Assembly: GCF_014204795.1 (NCBI RefSeq)
Contig: NZ_JACHMB010000001.1
Coordinates: 11,048,501-11,112,500, forward strand
Length of the DNA: 64,000 nt
Direction of reading: 5' to 3'
DNA from: Nonomuraea jabiensis
Lineage (GTDB): Bacteria > Actinomycetota > Actinomycetes > Streptosporangiales > Streptosporangiaceae
The notes under the pieces are model-generated. The model was not told the origin of the DNA, ran no database searches, and worked only from the letters and a program-made list of their open reading frames with translations. The translations under genes were made by a program, and so were the position numbers. This document shows positions 41,153-49,677 of the stretch, one piece after another. Position 1 is the first letter of the stretch. Each line of letters begins with the position of its first letter.

Positions 41153-42052
41153 GAGTGCTTTTCATCCGGCTTCGCGCAGCTGTAGCACGAGGATGGCTTT
41201 CACAAGTTGACCTGCCAGAAGAGGGCAGCAGCGGAGTTTGCGCAGGATGCGCCAGGTCTTCAGCTGAGCGTGGGCGCGTTCGCCCGGTGCGCGGAGCTTG
41301 GCGTGGGCGGCATTGGCGGCCTTTTGAGAGACGGGCTTGTTGCGGCCCTTGTACGGCACGCGCACGTGCTCGCCCGCGCCGACGTAGCCCTTGTCGGCCA
41401 GGACAATCAGGTCGCTGGCGTTCAGGCGGCGCAGGATGCCCCAGATCCGGGCGGCTTTGAGGTCGTGTACCGAGCCGGGCAGCGAGCCGGAGGCCCACAG
41501 CGGTGTGCCATCAGGAGCAGCCAGGACCTGGATGTTCATGCCGTGTTTCTTGTGCTTGCCCGAGTAGTAGGGGCGGTCGGCTGCCACCCGGTCGATGGGG
41601 ATGAGCGTGCCGTCCAGCACCAGGTAGGGATAGCCGGCACGGCGGGCCGCGCGTAAGACCGTGTCCAAGCGGGGCGCGCGAGCGGCGAGCAGGGCGATGG
41701 CCTCGCGGATGTAGCGCCAGGCGGTGGCCACTCCGACGCCGAAGCCAGCCGCAACTTCGGTGAGCGTTTCGTCCTTGCGCAGGTGCACGAGCACGAGGAG
41801 GGCCTGCTGGCCTGCGTTGAGGCGCCGCCATGGCGAGCGGATCTTCTTGCGGTGTCGGCGGATCAGGTCGGACAGATAGGACAGCGTCCGAGATGACAAT
41901 GACAGCGCAGCACGGTAGAACAGCAACTCGGAGCCTCTGGTGGACAGGTTGATCTTGGTCGACAACCCTTCTACCAGGGGCTTCTTTACTTGTCGATCAA
42001 CCTGTCGCCTCCAGCAAGTCCCCGACCTGCAGTTTCAGGTTGGAAAACCTTC
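41153..42052 (-). mobile_element. IS5-family insertion sequence, 900 bp, in cutA
   Basis: Ends defined by the cutA interruption: ACT is repeated on both sides (41150-41152 and 42053-42055). Terminal inverted repeats are imperfect: left end GAGTGCTTTTCATCC (41153-41167), right end read inward GAAGGTTTTCCAACC (42052-42038). One transposase gene fills it on the minus strand. The 3-bp duplication fits IS5-type elements. Confidence 0.85.
41162..41965 (-). CDS. IS5-type DDE transposase (DDE_Tnp_4 class)
   Basis: 267 residues, apparently full length. An N-terminal helix-turn-helix region (TLTEVAAGFGVGVATAWRYI) precedes the DDE domain: first Asp in YLVLDGTLIPIDRV, second Asp in SDLIVLADKGYVGAG, and Glu in APGERAHAQLKTWRIL. 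YYSGKHKKHGMNIQVLAAPDG is the signature stretch of this IS5-related group. It starts 87 bp inside the right end and reads leftward toward the left end. No frameshift is seen, so the IS could be active. Confidence 0.9.
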   Translation of the reverse strand: MSTKINLSTRGSELLFYRAALSLSSRTLSYLSDLIRRHRKKIRSPWRRLNAGQQALLVLVHLRKDETLTEVAAGFGVGVATAWRYIREAIALLAARAPRLDTVLRAARRAGYPYLVLDGTLIPIDRVAADRPYYSGKHKKHGMNIQVLAAPDGTPLWASGSLPGSVHDLKAARIWGILRRLNASDLIVLADKGYVGAGEHVRVPYKGRNKPVSQKAANAAHAKLRAPGERAHAQLKTWRILRKLRCCPLLAGQLVKAILVLQLREAG

Positions 42053-42223
42053 ACTGGCGGCAAGGCGCGTTGCGCGACGAGCAGGAATGGCAACTGGTCA
42101 TCAAGACCACGCACGCCCTACTCGTCGCGCTTGAGCGCCACATCAAAACCAACCACAGTTACGAGACGCCGGAAATCATCGCAACTGAAATCGCTGCGGG
42201 AAGCGCCGATTACCTAGACTGGA

Positions 42224-43650
42224 TTAGCGCGGAGACGCAGAGAATTGACGCTTCGTAACGGCCAACTCTTCTAGGAATGCGCGGACCTGCGGTTGAGTCT
42301 GCCAACGCCTGAGCGCTTCTCCGAGAACGATAAACCGTGGCAGCCAGATGCCCGATTCCGTCTCACGAATGACGGCGAGACCTTCCCTGGCCGCTCTGGC
42401 TGCTTCCGTTACAGAGCCATGTACGATATGAGCTGTGGCAATGTCTCCGAGGATGATGCCTGCCCGCTTTCTCTCCACTTCCGGCAGACGCGCTATCACG
42501 GCATGCGCTACCGCTTCGGCTTCATCCAGGCGACCGATTTGGGCATAGGTAGAGATCTGGAAGGAATCAAAACGATCCTGGTCTAGAAATCTCGTCCATA
42601 CGCGATCCTCTTCCGGATCAGCGACATTGAAGGCTTCGCGCGCCTCATCCCACGAATGAAGGGCAGCTTCGGTTTCTCCTAGTGCCGCGCTCTCTTCAGC
42701 ATGTCTCGCAGCCAGCCATGATGTGGTTCCGGGCGATGTGTCCCTAGGCAAGTGTTGTAGCGCGGTCGGCAGCAGGGCGCGCGCCCGTCTATGGTTTCCC
42801 TTGCCGCTTGGTATGTAACTTCTATACCCGAACGCGCACGCGATGATGGCTGGATCATTGGCTTCCGTTGAAGCCTTCTCGGCGGTGTCATAGAAGTTTC
42901 GCGCGGCGGATATGTTGCCCAGGGCCGTTGCGATCCAACCGGCAAGGACGCTGCTTTCTCCCGCAACCACGATCAGGCGTCTGCGAAGCTCGTCTTTGGG
43001 GTCGGTGGCTGTGCCGTTCAGGATGGTTCCGACCTCGTTCAGATGGGCCGCCAGGCCCTTGAAGATCGTATGTGCGGGCAGCATTTCTTCGAGACGATGG
43101 AAGCCGGCGACTCTAGCCTCCATCTCTCGCACCACTGCTTCATCAATGGCGCTCGGCTTTGAGAGAGCAAAGGCGACTTTCTCCCATGCCTCACTCTGAG
43201 CTAGAGCGGACTGGGCACCAAGTTGGCCAATCATGGCCAGTAGTTCGCGGCGCTTCAACGGCTCGCCCCTTTTCCCGATCGCTTCAGCGAAGAGCTGCAA
43301 GTCAAAGGTGTCCGTGGGGATCTGGACACCGTCACTGACGACCTGCGCACCGCCCTTGCCACCGGAGGACGACAAGCCCAAATGGCGACGCAAGTGGCTA
43401 GGCATGCCTAAACCGTCAGCAAACTCCTCAAATGTATGCTTAGCAGTCGGGACGCGCTTGCCGCTCTTGTACTCGCTGATCGTCCCTGCGATCTACCGGT
43501 GAGGTTCGCGATCTGGCCTTGAGTGACGCCGTACTTGTTGAGGATGCGGATCACTCCGCCGATGTCACGGCGCTTGCACGCATCTTCCATGTCTTGACGT
43601 GCGAAAACGGAGTCAAGCACCGATCGTAGGTGCTCTTGATCCATCGTCAT
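42224..43650 (-). pseudogene. XRE-type regulator with TPR-like domain, frameshifted
   Basis: Two frames together make one protein of about 475 residues. The first (43650 leftward) gives MDQEHLRSVLDSVFARQDME and a Cro/CI-like HTH (YGVTQGQIANLTGRSQG); the next residues expected, TISEYKSGKRVPT, are in another frame that runs to 42224. One base is missing near 43483-43487. The second part has helical TPR-like repeats (FALSKPSAIDEAVVREMEAR, AAALGNISAARNFYDTAEKA-like) as in actinomycete XRE-TPR regulators that respond to peptides or quorum signals. If the deletion is real only a truncated HTH is made; a sequencing error is possible. Confidence 0.75.
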
Positions 43651-43715
43651 GGCGGCGTTCCGTTCCCCTGGTAGCGCAGCCTTGCGGGAGTAGTGGAGCC
43701 CTTCTAGTCCATCAC

Positions 43716-43733
43716 ACCGTGAGATATCACGGT
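43716..43733. promoter_or_regulatory. Palindromic operator candidate before the transfer genes
   Basis: ACCGTGA-GATA-TCACGGT, a perfect 7-4-7 inverted repeat in the 285-bp gap between the leftward XRE-TPR regulator and the rightward transfer block. A natural binding site for the XRE protein or a KorSA-like regulator; unproven. Confidence 0.55.
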
Positions 43734-43935
43734 GAGATTCTTCAGAACCGGTTTGCTTGGAAGCCTCACATCAGTTCGCGGCGCAGGTCAGAGCTGATCT
43801 GAGGCCACGCCCGGAACCCTGCGGTGCCGCAAGTGCCGCGCTCGCTGGCGCTGGTGTCGCCGCAAGTCCCGGCACGACGGCATCTAGCCCCGTCCCCAGA
43901 CCCCCGCGAAACCCCGTGAGAGGAGGTGAATCCTC

Positions 43936-44124
43936 GTGACTGTCACTGTCCCGCTGGTGCTCGTGGTCGGTGCGCTGGTGTTCATCGCCTGGCGCTACCT
44001 GGGCCTGAAGCTCTGGCACGCGATCATCACGCTGCTGTTCGGCTTCCTGCTGGCCGCAACCACGCTCGCCCCCGACATCCGCGCCGTGATCGGTGCCGCC
44101 CTGACCTGGATCACTGGCCGCTGA
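43936..44124 (+). CDS. Small membrane protein of the transfer block
   Basis: 62 residues from GTG 43936, with AGGAGGT 8 nt upstream. Two hydrophobic helices (about 3-20 and 28-46), few charges. Small membrane proteins of this size commonly precede traB-type genes in actinomycete elements (Spd-like spread proteins), which is the only clue to its role. Confidence 0.65.
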   Translation: MTVTVPLVLVVGALVFIAWRYLGLKLWHAIITLLFGFLLAATTLAPDIRAVIGAALTWITGR

Positions 44125-44155
44125 ACCGTCCGCCAACCGAAGAAGGTGATGCTTA

Positions 44156-44506
44156 ATGACCCAACGCCACCCCTACCCACACGCTGATCTGCAAGGAGCC
44201 GCCACCCGCAACACCACCGCCGCCGAACTGCTGACGGCGTTCGCGAAGTCCGCCCCCGCCCTCGACCACCTGTGGCGCCACATCTTCGACGCCCTGGCCG
44301 ACGCCCCCGCCCTGATCATCGAAATCGACCGTCTCCGCGCTGAACTGTCCGCCCTCCGCTACCAGCGCGCGAACCTGATCGCCGCCATCCGCGCCACCCT
44401 GGCGGCCGACGACGAGGGAGAGCACGACCCCCTCTTCTACGTGCGTGACGAGCTGCACGCCCAGCACCACGCCGACGCCCGACGCGCGTCGGGTGGCGGC
44501 CGATGA
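44156..44506 (+). CDS. Hypothetical helical protein in the transfer block
   Basis: 116 residues from ATG 44156 (AAGAAGGTGA about 6 nt upstream). Mostly alpha-helical with a central IEIDRLRAELSALRYQRANL segment that may form a short coiled coil. No membrane helix. The last 4 nt overlap the translocase start (ATGA), so it is co-translated with it. No family recognised. Confidence 0.65.
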   Translation: MTQRHPYPHADLQGAATRNTTAAELLTAFAKSAPALDHLWRHIFDALADAPALIIEIDRLRAELSALRYQRANLIAAIRATLAADDEGEHDPLFYVRDELHAQHHADARRASGGGR

Positions 44507-46350
44507 ACCCGCGCCACCGCGCCTCACACGCCCAGATGCGGCGCAACGCCCGCCGCATGCGCCGCTACGGCGTCGAACCCATGGCCCTGATCACCGAGGA
44601 TCTTGAATTCGCGCCCTTGGTCATCGCCAGCATCGCCCGCGCCGTCTGGCGGTACCGGTCCGAACTCGCCCCGCTCACCATCGCCACGTCCGATCTAGTA
44701 GCGGGCGTGATCCTGCGACGCTGGTTCCCCGAATGGTGGCCCACCGTGATCATCGCCACTGTCATCGTGGCCGGCGCGGTGGCCATCTGGGGCCGATGGG
44801 TCAACCTGCCACGCCCGGTCGAACGCGGCTACGCCACCGTCACCACGGCGTTCGCCGGAGCGTGGCTCACCCTGGCCGCCTACCTGGGGCCGTTCACAGC
44901 GCCCCTGCCCGCCGTGCTCGGCATCGGCACACTCGTGCTGGCCGTGCCCTGGTGGGCGCACCGTCGCAGGCGTGCCCGCGTGCGTGTTGAGCGCACGCTG
45001 GCCGCCTGGCCGGACATCGCCCAAGCTGTCGGCCTGGCCGGATCCCGCGTTCAGTCCGCGATCGTGGATCTGTGGGGCTACCGCTTCCGGCTCGGGCTGG
45101 GGCTCGGCCAGACCGTCGAAGATGCTCTCAGCGCCGTCCCCCGCCTGGAATCGGCGCTCGGCACCACACGCGGCGGCGTACGTGTCCAGCCGGTGGCCAG
45201 CAAAAAGGCCAACCGCGCCGATGTGCGGGTGATCGAAACCGACCCGCACGCCGACGCCATCACCTGGCCAGGCCCGTCCATCACCTCGATCACGCAACCG
45301 GCCAAGCTGGGGCTGTTCGAGGACGGCACACCCGTCCGTGTCCCCCTGCTGCGGCGGCATGGGCTGTTCGCGGGCATGTCGGGGGCGGGCAAGTCGGGCG
45401 GCGTGAACGTCCTGCTCGGGGACCTGACCGCCTGCGAGGATGTGATCCTGTGGGCGGTCGACCTCAAGCGCGGCATGGAGCTGATGCCCTGGGCATCGTG
45501 CATCGACCGGCTGGCCACCACCCCGCAGGAGGCGGAGAGCCTACTCGCCGATGCCGTGGTCATCCTCGACGGACGGGCCGACGACCTCACTAGGCGCGGC
45601 GAACGCGTGTGGGAACCATCGCCGGACAGACCGGCGCTGATCATCATCGTCGATGAGTACGCCGAGCTGGCCAGCGAGGCACCACGGGCGATCGACTACG
45701 CCGACTCGATCGCCCGACGTGGCCGAGCACCAGCGGTCAACCTGATCGCCGCCACGCAACGCCCCTCCAAGGACGCGATGGGCAAGAGCGCAGTCCGCTC
45801 CCAGATGGATGTACGGCTGTGCTTCCGTGTCCGGGAACCCCGCGACGGTGACCTCATCCTGGGACAGGGCATGGTCAAGGCCGGATGGCACCCCCACAAG
45901 CTCGACGCCCCCGGCAAGTTCCTGATCAGCTCCCCGGAACACGACATCCCCCGCCGCGCCCGCACCTGCCTTCTCGACGACGAGGGAGTACAGGCCACCG
46001 CCGAACGGCACGCCGAACACCGCCCGTCCCTCGACGCGGTGTCTCTGGCCGCTCTGGACGACGCCGCATCGAGGGCTGAGAGGCACGCAGACGCCTCGAT
46101 AGACGAGGAGCTGACATCGCCACGGCACGCCCGCCAAATCGCGCCCAAACGCGGCGACAGCGTGTTGTGGACCGTCCTGCGCGACGCCCCCGAGAACGGA
46201 ATAACCGTAGACGAGCTGATAACCGCAACGGGAATGAGCCGTCCGACCATTTACCGGCGGTTGGCTCAACTCGAAAACGACGGGAGAGTGCGTCAGGTCA
46301 GCCGGGGACGGTGGCGTGCGCGCCTCGACCCCAACCCCGACCCCGCGTAG
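44503..46350 (+). CDS. FtsK/SpoIIIE-type DNA translocase (TraB-like)
   Basis: 615 residues. Two or three membrane helices near the N-terminus (about residues 80-98, 108-128, 132-150) are followed by the motor domain: Walker A GMSGAGKSGG (about 293-302), LWAVDLKRGMEL, Walker B ALIIIVDEYAEL and LIAATQRPSKDAMG. The C-terminal 70 residues form a winged helix (GITVDELITATGMSRPTIYRRL). This order matches TraB of Streptomyces conjugative elements, a hexameric pump that moves double-stranded DNA between hyphae and whose winged helix reads 8-bp repeats. Such repeats are present just after the gene. Confidence 0.88.
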   Translation: MNPRHRASHAQMRRNARRMRRYGVEPMALITEDLEFAPLVIASIARAVWRYRSELAPLTIATSDLVAGVILRRWFPEWWPTVIIATVIVAGAVAIWGRWVNLPRPVERGYATVTTAFAGAWLTLAAYLGPFTAPLPAVLGIGTLVLAVPWWAHRRRRARVRVERTLAAWPDIAQAVGLAGSRVQSAIVDLWGYRFRLGLGLGQTVEDALSAVPRLESALGTTRGGVRVQPVASKKANRADVRVIETDPHADAITWPGPSITSITQPAKLGLFEDGTPVRVPLLRRHGLFAGMSGAGKSGGVNVLLGDLTACEDVILWAVDLKRGMELMPWASCIDRLATTPQEAESLLADAVVILDGRADDLTRRGERVWEPSPDRPALIIIVDEYAELASEAPRAIDYADSIARRGRAPAVNLIAATQRPSKDAMGKSAVRSQMDVRLCFRVREPRDGDLILGQGMVKAGWHPHKLDAPGKFLISSPEHDIPRRARTCLLDDEGVQATAERHAEHRPSLDAVSLAALDDAASRAERHADASIDEELTSPRHARQIAPKRGDSVLWTVLRDAPENGITVDELITATGMSRPTIYRRLAQLENDGRVRQVSRGRWRARLDPNPDPA

Positions 46351-46367
46351 TCACCGACTCTCGGTAG

Positions 46368-46454
46368 TCGTCTCATCGTCTCAATGTCTCAGTCTCCCGC
46401 ACGTCTGCGCATACATAGGCGGCACACGCGCACTGAGACGAGACGGTGAGACGA
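46368..46454. promoter_or_regulatory. Candidate transfer locus (clt-like) with 8-bp direct repeats
   Basis: Directly after the translocase stop, GTCTCA recurs at 46370, 46378 and 46386 (exact 8-bp period), with a related GTCTCC at 46392. The complementary TGAGAC/CGAGAC copies occur at 46434, 46439 and 46447, so 46368-46393 and 46432-46454 form an imperfect inverted repeat. TraB-type translocases bind 8-bp repeats in a clt locus, often located 3' of traB. Assignment is by analogy. Confidence 0.6.
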
Positions 46455-46591
46455 ACACGGAGCGTAGCCAAGACCGTAAGTAGTGCCGCAACGACACCAG
46501 AAGATCGGGAAGCGGTCCGGAACGCTCGACCGGAAGGAGGTGATACCCGACGAGCAGATCAAAAGCAGCGAATCAAGAAAATGGAAAGAAG

Positions 46592-47041
46592 GTGAGAGTA
46601 CCCCCGGCCAGTCACTCCGAGACGCCCGCGCGCAATCTATGCGATGGACATCTACTCCCTTGGGTCCACGCGGCGACTGGCGCGGCAGGATGGCAGATCA
46701 CTAGCCCATCTGGCCGACTGTCCCATGTCGTAGCCACCATTTCCGACGGAATCGCCCACTCCCACGCAAAAGACGAATGGCAGATCTGTATTCCCCAAGC
46801 GGCCCTGACAGTCGTGGTCGTGGAGGCGGATACCGAAACGCTCTGGTGCCGTCTCGACACCGAGCATTCCGGTTCGTGTCTCCTCGCCCTGGCATATGCG
46901 CCGTGGTCAGTCGCCACCGTACTGAGATGCCCCAGGGCCGCATTACCGAGGAGGGGGCGGCTATCAATGCACGACGTACGGGTGACCACGCGCATGGGGC
47001 GCACAGTGCGCTACCTGGTTCCCGTGTTCACCCCCGCCTGA
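46592..47041 (+). CDS. Hypothetical protein of the element
   Basis: 149 residues from GTG 46592, with GAAAGAAG close upstream. The first 35 residues are uncertain; the rest reads as a folded beta-rich domain (GWQITSPSGRLSHVVATISDG, EWQICIPQAALTVVVVEADT, in parts) ending with a basic strand region. I recognise no family. It lies between the transfer locus and the RiPP-like genes on the opposite strand. A perfect ribosome-site sequence (AAGGAGGTGA) at about 46534 has no matching start codon. Confidence 0.45.
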   Translation: MRVPPASHSETPARNLCDGHLLPWVHAATGAAGWQITSPSGRLSHVVATISDGIAHSHAKDEWQICIPQAALTVVVVEADTETLWCRLDTEHSGSCLLALAYAPWSVATVLRCPRAALPRRGRLSMHDVRVTTRMGRTVRYLVPVFTPA

Positions 47042-47257
47042 CGCCCGTCCTAAGAAAGGAGGGTCCGCCTTCGGCGCATCAGAGAAACATGTGGAGCGCC
47101 CGGTGCGTGGAAACACGCACGCCGGGTGCGGCGGGCGGGCCGGAGAAACCTATCGTGGGTAATCACGACAGGGCGCCCCGGTCCGACCCAACACGACAGC
47201 CCCCACAGCCGCGTGTCGCGAGTTAACCAGCAGAATCCCTGGCTGACGCAAACCGGC

Positions 47258-48616
47258 TCAGCTGACGGAGCCCTCTGCATGTCGCGCCAGTTCAGACGCC
47301 GGGGTTAGTCCCTCAAAGCCCTGTTTCTCAGCGTAGGCAATGTACTTTAGGACCTTGTCGCGGTGATTATGACGAAAGGTCCCACAGCGATTCTCGTACT
47401 GAAGAGCATCGAAGGCGTGGCTAGCGCAACCTCCCATACAAACAGGCAAAGCGACACAGCCTCGACACTCTACATTTCCGAAGGGATCGTATTTTAGCCA
47501 TTTTGCCAAGCGGGCATTCGTATCGCGCCAATCCTGAATATGACCTATAACCTCATTGCTGTCGCCGACATTGTCCCAACATTTATACAATTCCCCTCGA
47601 CTGCCGACAACCAATTCATTAGCGCGCACGGCAGTGCAAGGCGCAGCAGTTGGTGTAGGCAGATAGGGGGCAGCAAGACCATAGCGAGTTGCCAACTCCG
47701 TGAATCGGAGTTCAGCTACAGAGAACTCCTTCTTGCTGAGACACGGGGGCTTGTACGTCGAAGATGGAGCAAGCGGATTTCCACCTCCAGAGACAATTTG
47801 TCCGGGATAGACCGTCAACTTTTCAGACAAACCCTCATTTGCCAAGATTTGAAATAGCTCTTCCGCACTGCTCAAGTTGTCCGCATCTACGTTAACGCGA
47901 ACGGACACGGGAAAATAGTCCACAGCATGTCGGAGATTTCGGATGATCTTCCAAAATGTGCCGACACCGCCAGCCAATGGCCGCATGCAATTATGGACAT
48001 CAGGCGGACCATCTAGACCAACTTGAACTGACTCTACGCGCCGATCCTTGAGCGTAGCGCACGTCGCATTGTCCAGAAGGTAGCCATTCGTGATAACGGT
48101 AGCCCCATACTGAATACTATGCCGATCACATCGATCGATGAATTCATCAGATAGACTGGTAATTGTATCCATTCCCAGCAGCGGCTCTCCTCCGAACCAC
48201 GTTACATTGAAACTGCTAATCTTTGTAAGCTGATAATCCAGCACCTTAAGAATGTGGCCTCGAACTTCCTCTGACATCTTTGATGGATGCTTCGCCTCGA
48301 AGCAGTAAGGGCAACTAAAATTGCAGCCCAGACTGGTAACCACGGTAAGAGCGAATGACGTAGAATCCCAACGGCTAGCCCGATAACGGGTTTCGAGGAT
48401 ACTGAGTTCGTCGGCGTCGTCCGGAACCAACATGAATCCGCGCATGAGATGTGCGAGCAACCGGGGAGAACAGGAATTCTCAGGATCTCCAGCTAGATAC
48501 TTGCGAAGAGCAATTTTCTCGCCCTTGGACATGCGTAGTAGCGCACCGCTAACACCGTTATAGACATAAGCTGCGTCTTTTTTGGCGACCCAAATATTGT
48601 AGCGAGACTCTTGCAT
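47258..48616 (-). CDS. Radical SAM/SPASM peptide-modifying enzyme
   Basis: 452 residues from ATG 48616, with AAAGG 8 nt upstream. An N-terminal 90-residue domain (YVYNGVSGALLRMSKGE) resembles the RiPP-recognition region of peptide maturases. The radical SAM cluster motif is Cys98-x3-Cys102-x2-Cys105 (GCNFSCPYCFE), followed by FNVTWFGGEPLLG. The C-terminal SPASM domain has the full seven-Cys layout: C-x(n)-GELYKC, then CRGCVALPVCMGGC and a final CGTF. Such enzymes put thioether or carbon-carbon links in ribosomal peptides. The small Cys-rich gene 37 bp upstream is the probable substrate. Codon use is strikingly less GC-rich than the host. Confidence 0.9.
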   Translation of the reverse strand: MQESRYNIWVAKKDAAYVYNGVSGALLRMSKGEKIALRKYLAGDPENSCSPRLLAHLMRGFMLVPDDADELSILETRYRASRWDSTSFALTVVTSLGCNFSCPYCFEAKHPSKMSEEVRGHILKVLDYQLTKISSFNVTWFGGEPLLGMDTITSLSDEFIDRCDRHSIQYGATVITNGYLLDNATCATLKDRRVESVQVGLDGPPDVHNCMRPLAGGVGTFWKIIRNLRHAVDYFPVSVRVNVDADNLSSAEELFQILANEGLSEKLTVYPGQIVSGGGNPLAPSSTYKPPCLSKKEFSVAELRFTELATRYGLAAPYLPTPTAAPCTAVRANELVVGSRGELYKCWDNVGDSNEVIGHIQDWRDTNARLAKWLKYDPFGNVECRGCVALPVCMGGCASHAFDALQYENRCGTFRHNHRDKVLKYIAYAEKQGFEGLTPASELARHAEGSVS

Positions 48617-48653
48617 TCTATAAACCTTTATCCATCGGCTTTCGGTCTGGTAA

Positions 48654-48923
48654 CTAGACCAACATGGAACAGGAAGGCACCTGCCCTCGTTCGCCGCAGG
48701 TATCGAGCTTCGGACAGTCCCCGCAGTTCTTTCCACATTTCGTAAGTGCCGGACAAGGTTCGCATTTCTTTTCCATTTGTTGCATTTCTTCCATGGCACT
48801 TGCCAGCGCCCGAAGAACCGACGGTGATGTTGCTGCGCCGACGAGATGGTCAATGTCGAATGCTTTTACGGGAATTCGAGGAGGCCGAATCCACCCCAAT
48901 TGACCCTCTGATTCTTCTGCCAT
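48654..48923 (-). CDS. Cys-rich RiPP precursor candidate
   Basis: 89 residues. The first 53 are leader-like (ATSPSVLRALASAMEEMQQM with no Cys); the last 36 hold all seven Cys at 54, 57, 63, 67, 70, 76 and 85, in CEPCPALTKCGKNCGDC and then PKLDTCGERGQVPSC. This bipartite shape plus its place immediately before a radical SAM/SPASM gene on the same strand is what a radical-SAM RiPP (for example ranthipeptide-type thioether peptide) looks like. An alternative is a small metal-binding protein. The ribosome site is weak. No transporter or protease gene is adjacent. No known family is recognised. Confidence 0.72.
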   Translation of the reverse strand: MAEESEGQLGWIRPPRIPVKAFDIDHLVGAATSPSVLRALASAMEEMQQMEKKCEPCPALTKCGKNCGDCPKLDTCGERGQVPSCSMLV

Positions 48924-49307
48924 GTCTGCTTACTCACATTCAGGTATACTTCAGAGGCATGGTGGCGCCGCGCTCATATTCTTTTATGGCCAATTCAAGT
49001 TCAAGCTAACTGCCTCAGCGCGAAAAATTGTCCCCAACTCTTGCCACGTGACTGTGCATCAGCCTCAATCTTTCACGATCTTGAGTGGCGGGTCTGATCC
49101 TGTGCTTGATCTTGGGTTTGGGTGGTTGATGCGGGTGCGGGCATCCCTGTAGCCCGGCAGTGCCAGTGTGGCCCTTGGTTTCCCGGCTCTTCGAGCTTGA
49201 TCGCGGTTTGAGGTGTCGTCGAGCCCAGGAGGCTTGAGAGAGCTCGTGGCTCTCGATGATCCTTCTTGTTGTCGAAGCAAGAAGATCACAGCAGAGAAGT
49301 CACGAGC
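48924..49307. other. Gap upstream of the RiPP-like genes
   Basis: About 384 bases with no supported gene. It is AT-richer near 48930-49040, where the RiPP promoter should be: on the minus strand TTGAAC is followed 17 bp later by GAATAT, a weak -35/-10 pair. The right part leads into the ISL3-type fragment. Confidence 0.4.
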
Positions 49308-49590
49308 ATGGTCAACGATACGACGCCGCTGCTCGGCCTGGACGGCTTGGCCGTCACAAGGGTCGCCGCCGCAGGTGACGGGCCACATGACGGGCCGGTG
49401 GCGCATCTCGCCACCACCGATGAACGAGCCAGAGCGTGCCCGCAGTGCGGGGTCAGCGCGGAAGGAGTGGGTGACCACCCGTCCGCGTGACCTGCCGGTG
49501 GCGGGACGGCAGTGTGCGTTGCGCTGGCGCAAGCGTCGGTGGTGCTGTGACCAGGCGTCCCGCCCGCGCGGACACCTCAACCCCGCTTAA
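49308..49590 (+). pseudogene. ISL3-family transposase N-terminal remnant
   Basis: ATG 49308 gives LLGLDGLAVTRVAAAGDG and ARACPQCGVSAEGV with the zinc-finger Cys pair typical of ISL3 transposases. The match then continues in another frame as VTTRPRDLPVAGRQCALRW and RKRRWCCDQ, again ISL3-like, before stopping. So the fragment is frameshifted and lacks the whole DDE domain. GC content is host-like, unlike the RiPP genes next to it. Confidence 0.75.
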
Positions 49591-49618
49591 CTTCGAAGAG
49601 CCAGGAACGTGAGAAGAC

Positions 49619-49660
49619 GAAACCGCGCGAACCTACTCCACGTAGGTACCGGGCGGTTTC
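49619..49660. terminator. Stem-loop terminator downstream of the integrase
   Basis: GAAACCGC (49619-49626) pairs with GCGGTTTC (49653-49660), with an inner CCTAC/GTAGG stem and loop TCCAC. A T-rich stretch follows on the plus strand. It lies 18 bp beyond the integrase stop. Confidence 0.7.
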
Positions 49661-49677
49661 TTTGCGTGTGTGCCACC

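Larger units (their letters stand above)
41023..42258 (+). pseudogene. cutA: cutA gene split by an insertion sequence
   Basis: CutA1-type divalent-cation-tolerance protein. The first 43 codons (GTG 41023, AAGGGGA 8 nt upstream) read KGYMQVMTTVPSAEEGAALA and end at SLY before the IS supplies a stop at 41152-41154. After the IS, codons from 42055 read WRQGALRDEQEWQLVIKTTH and end with the CutA hallmark HSYETPEIIATEIAAGS and YLDWISAET. Removing the 900-bp IS and one ACT repeat joins SLY to WRQG in frame to give a 110-residue CutA, the normal family length (trimeric, ferredoxin-like). The tail overlaps the convergent XRE-TPR gene by 35 bp. Confidence 0.88.

Noticed and set aside
46483..46704. 73-codon ORF with a perfect ribosome-site sequence inside
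   Set aside because: The AAGGAGGTGA lies within the ORF and not before its start, there is no start codon at the right distance, and the protein is polar without a pattern.
47042..47257. Further RiPP genes (second precursor, protease or transporter) next to the radical SAM gene
   Set aside because: Only short random ORFs and an orphan AAAGGAGGG at about 47055 without a start codon; nothing resembling a protease or ABC protein within the element.
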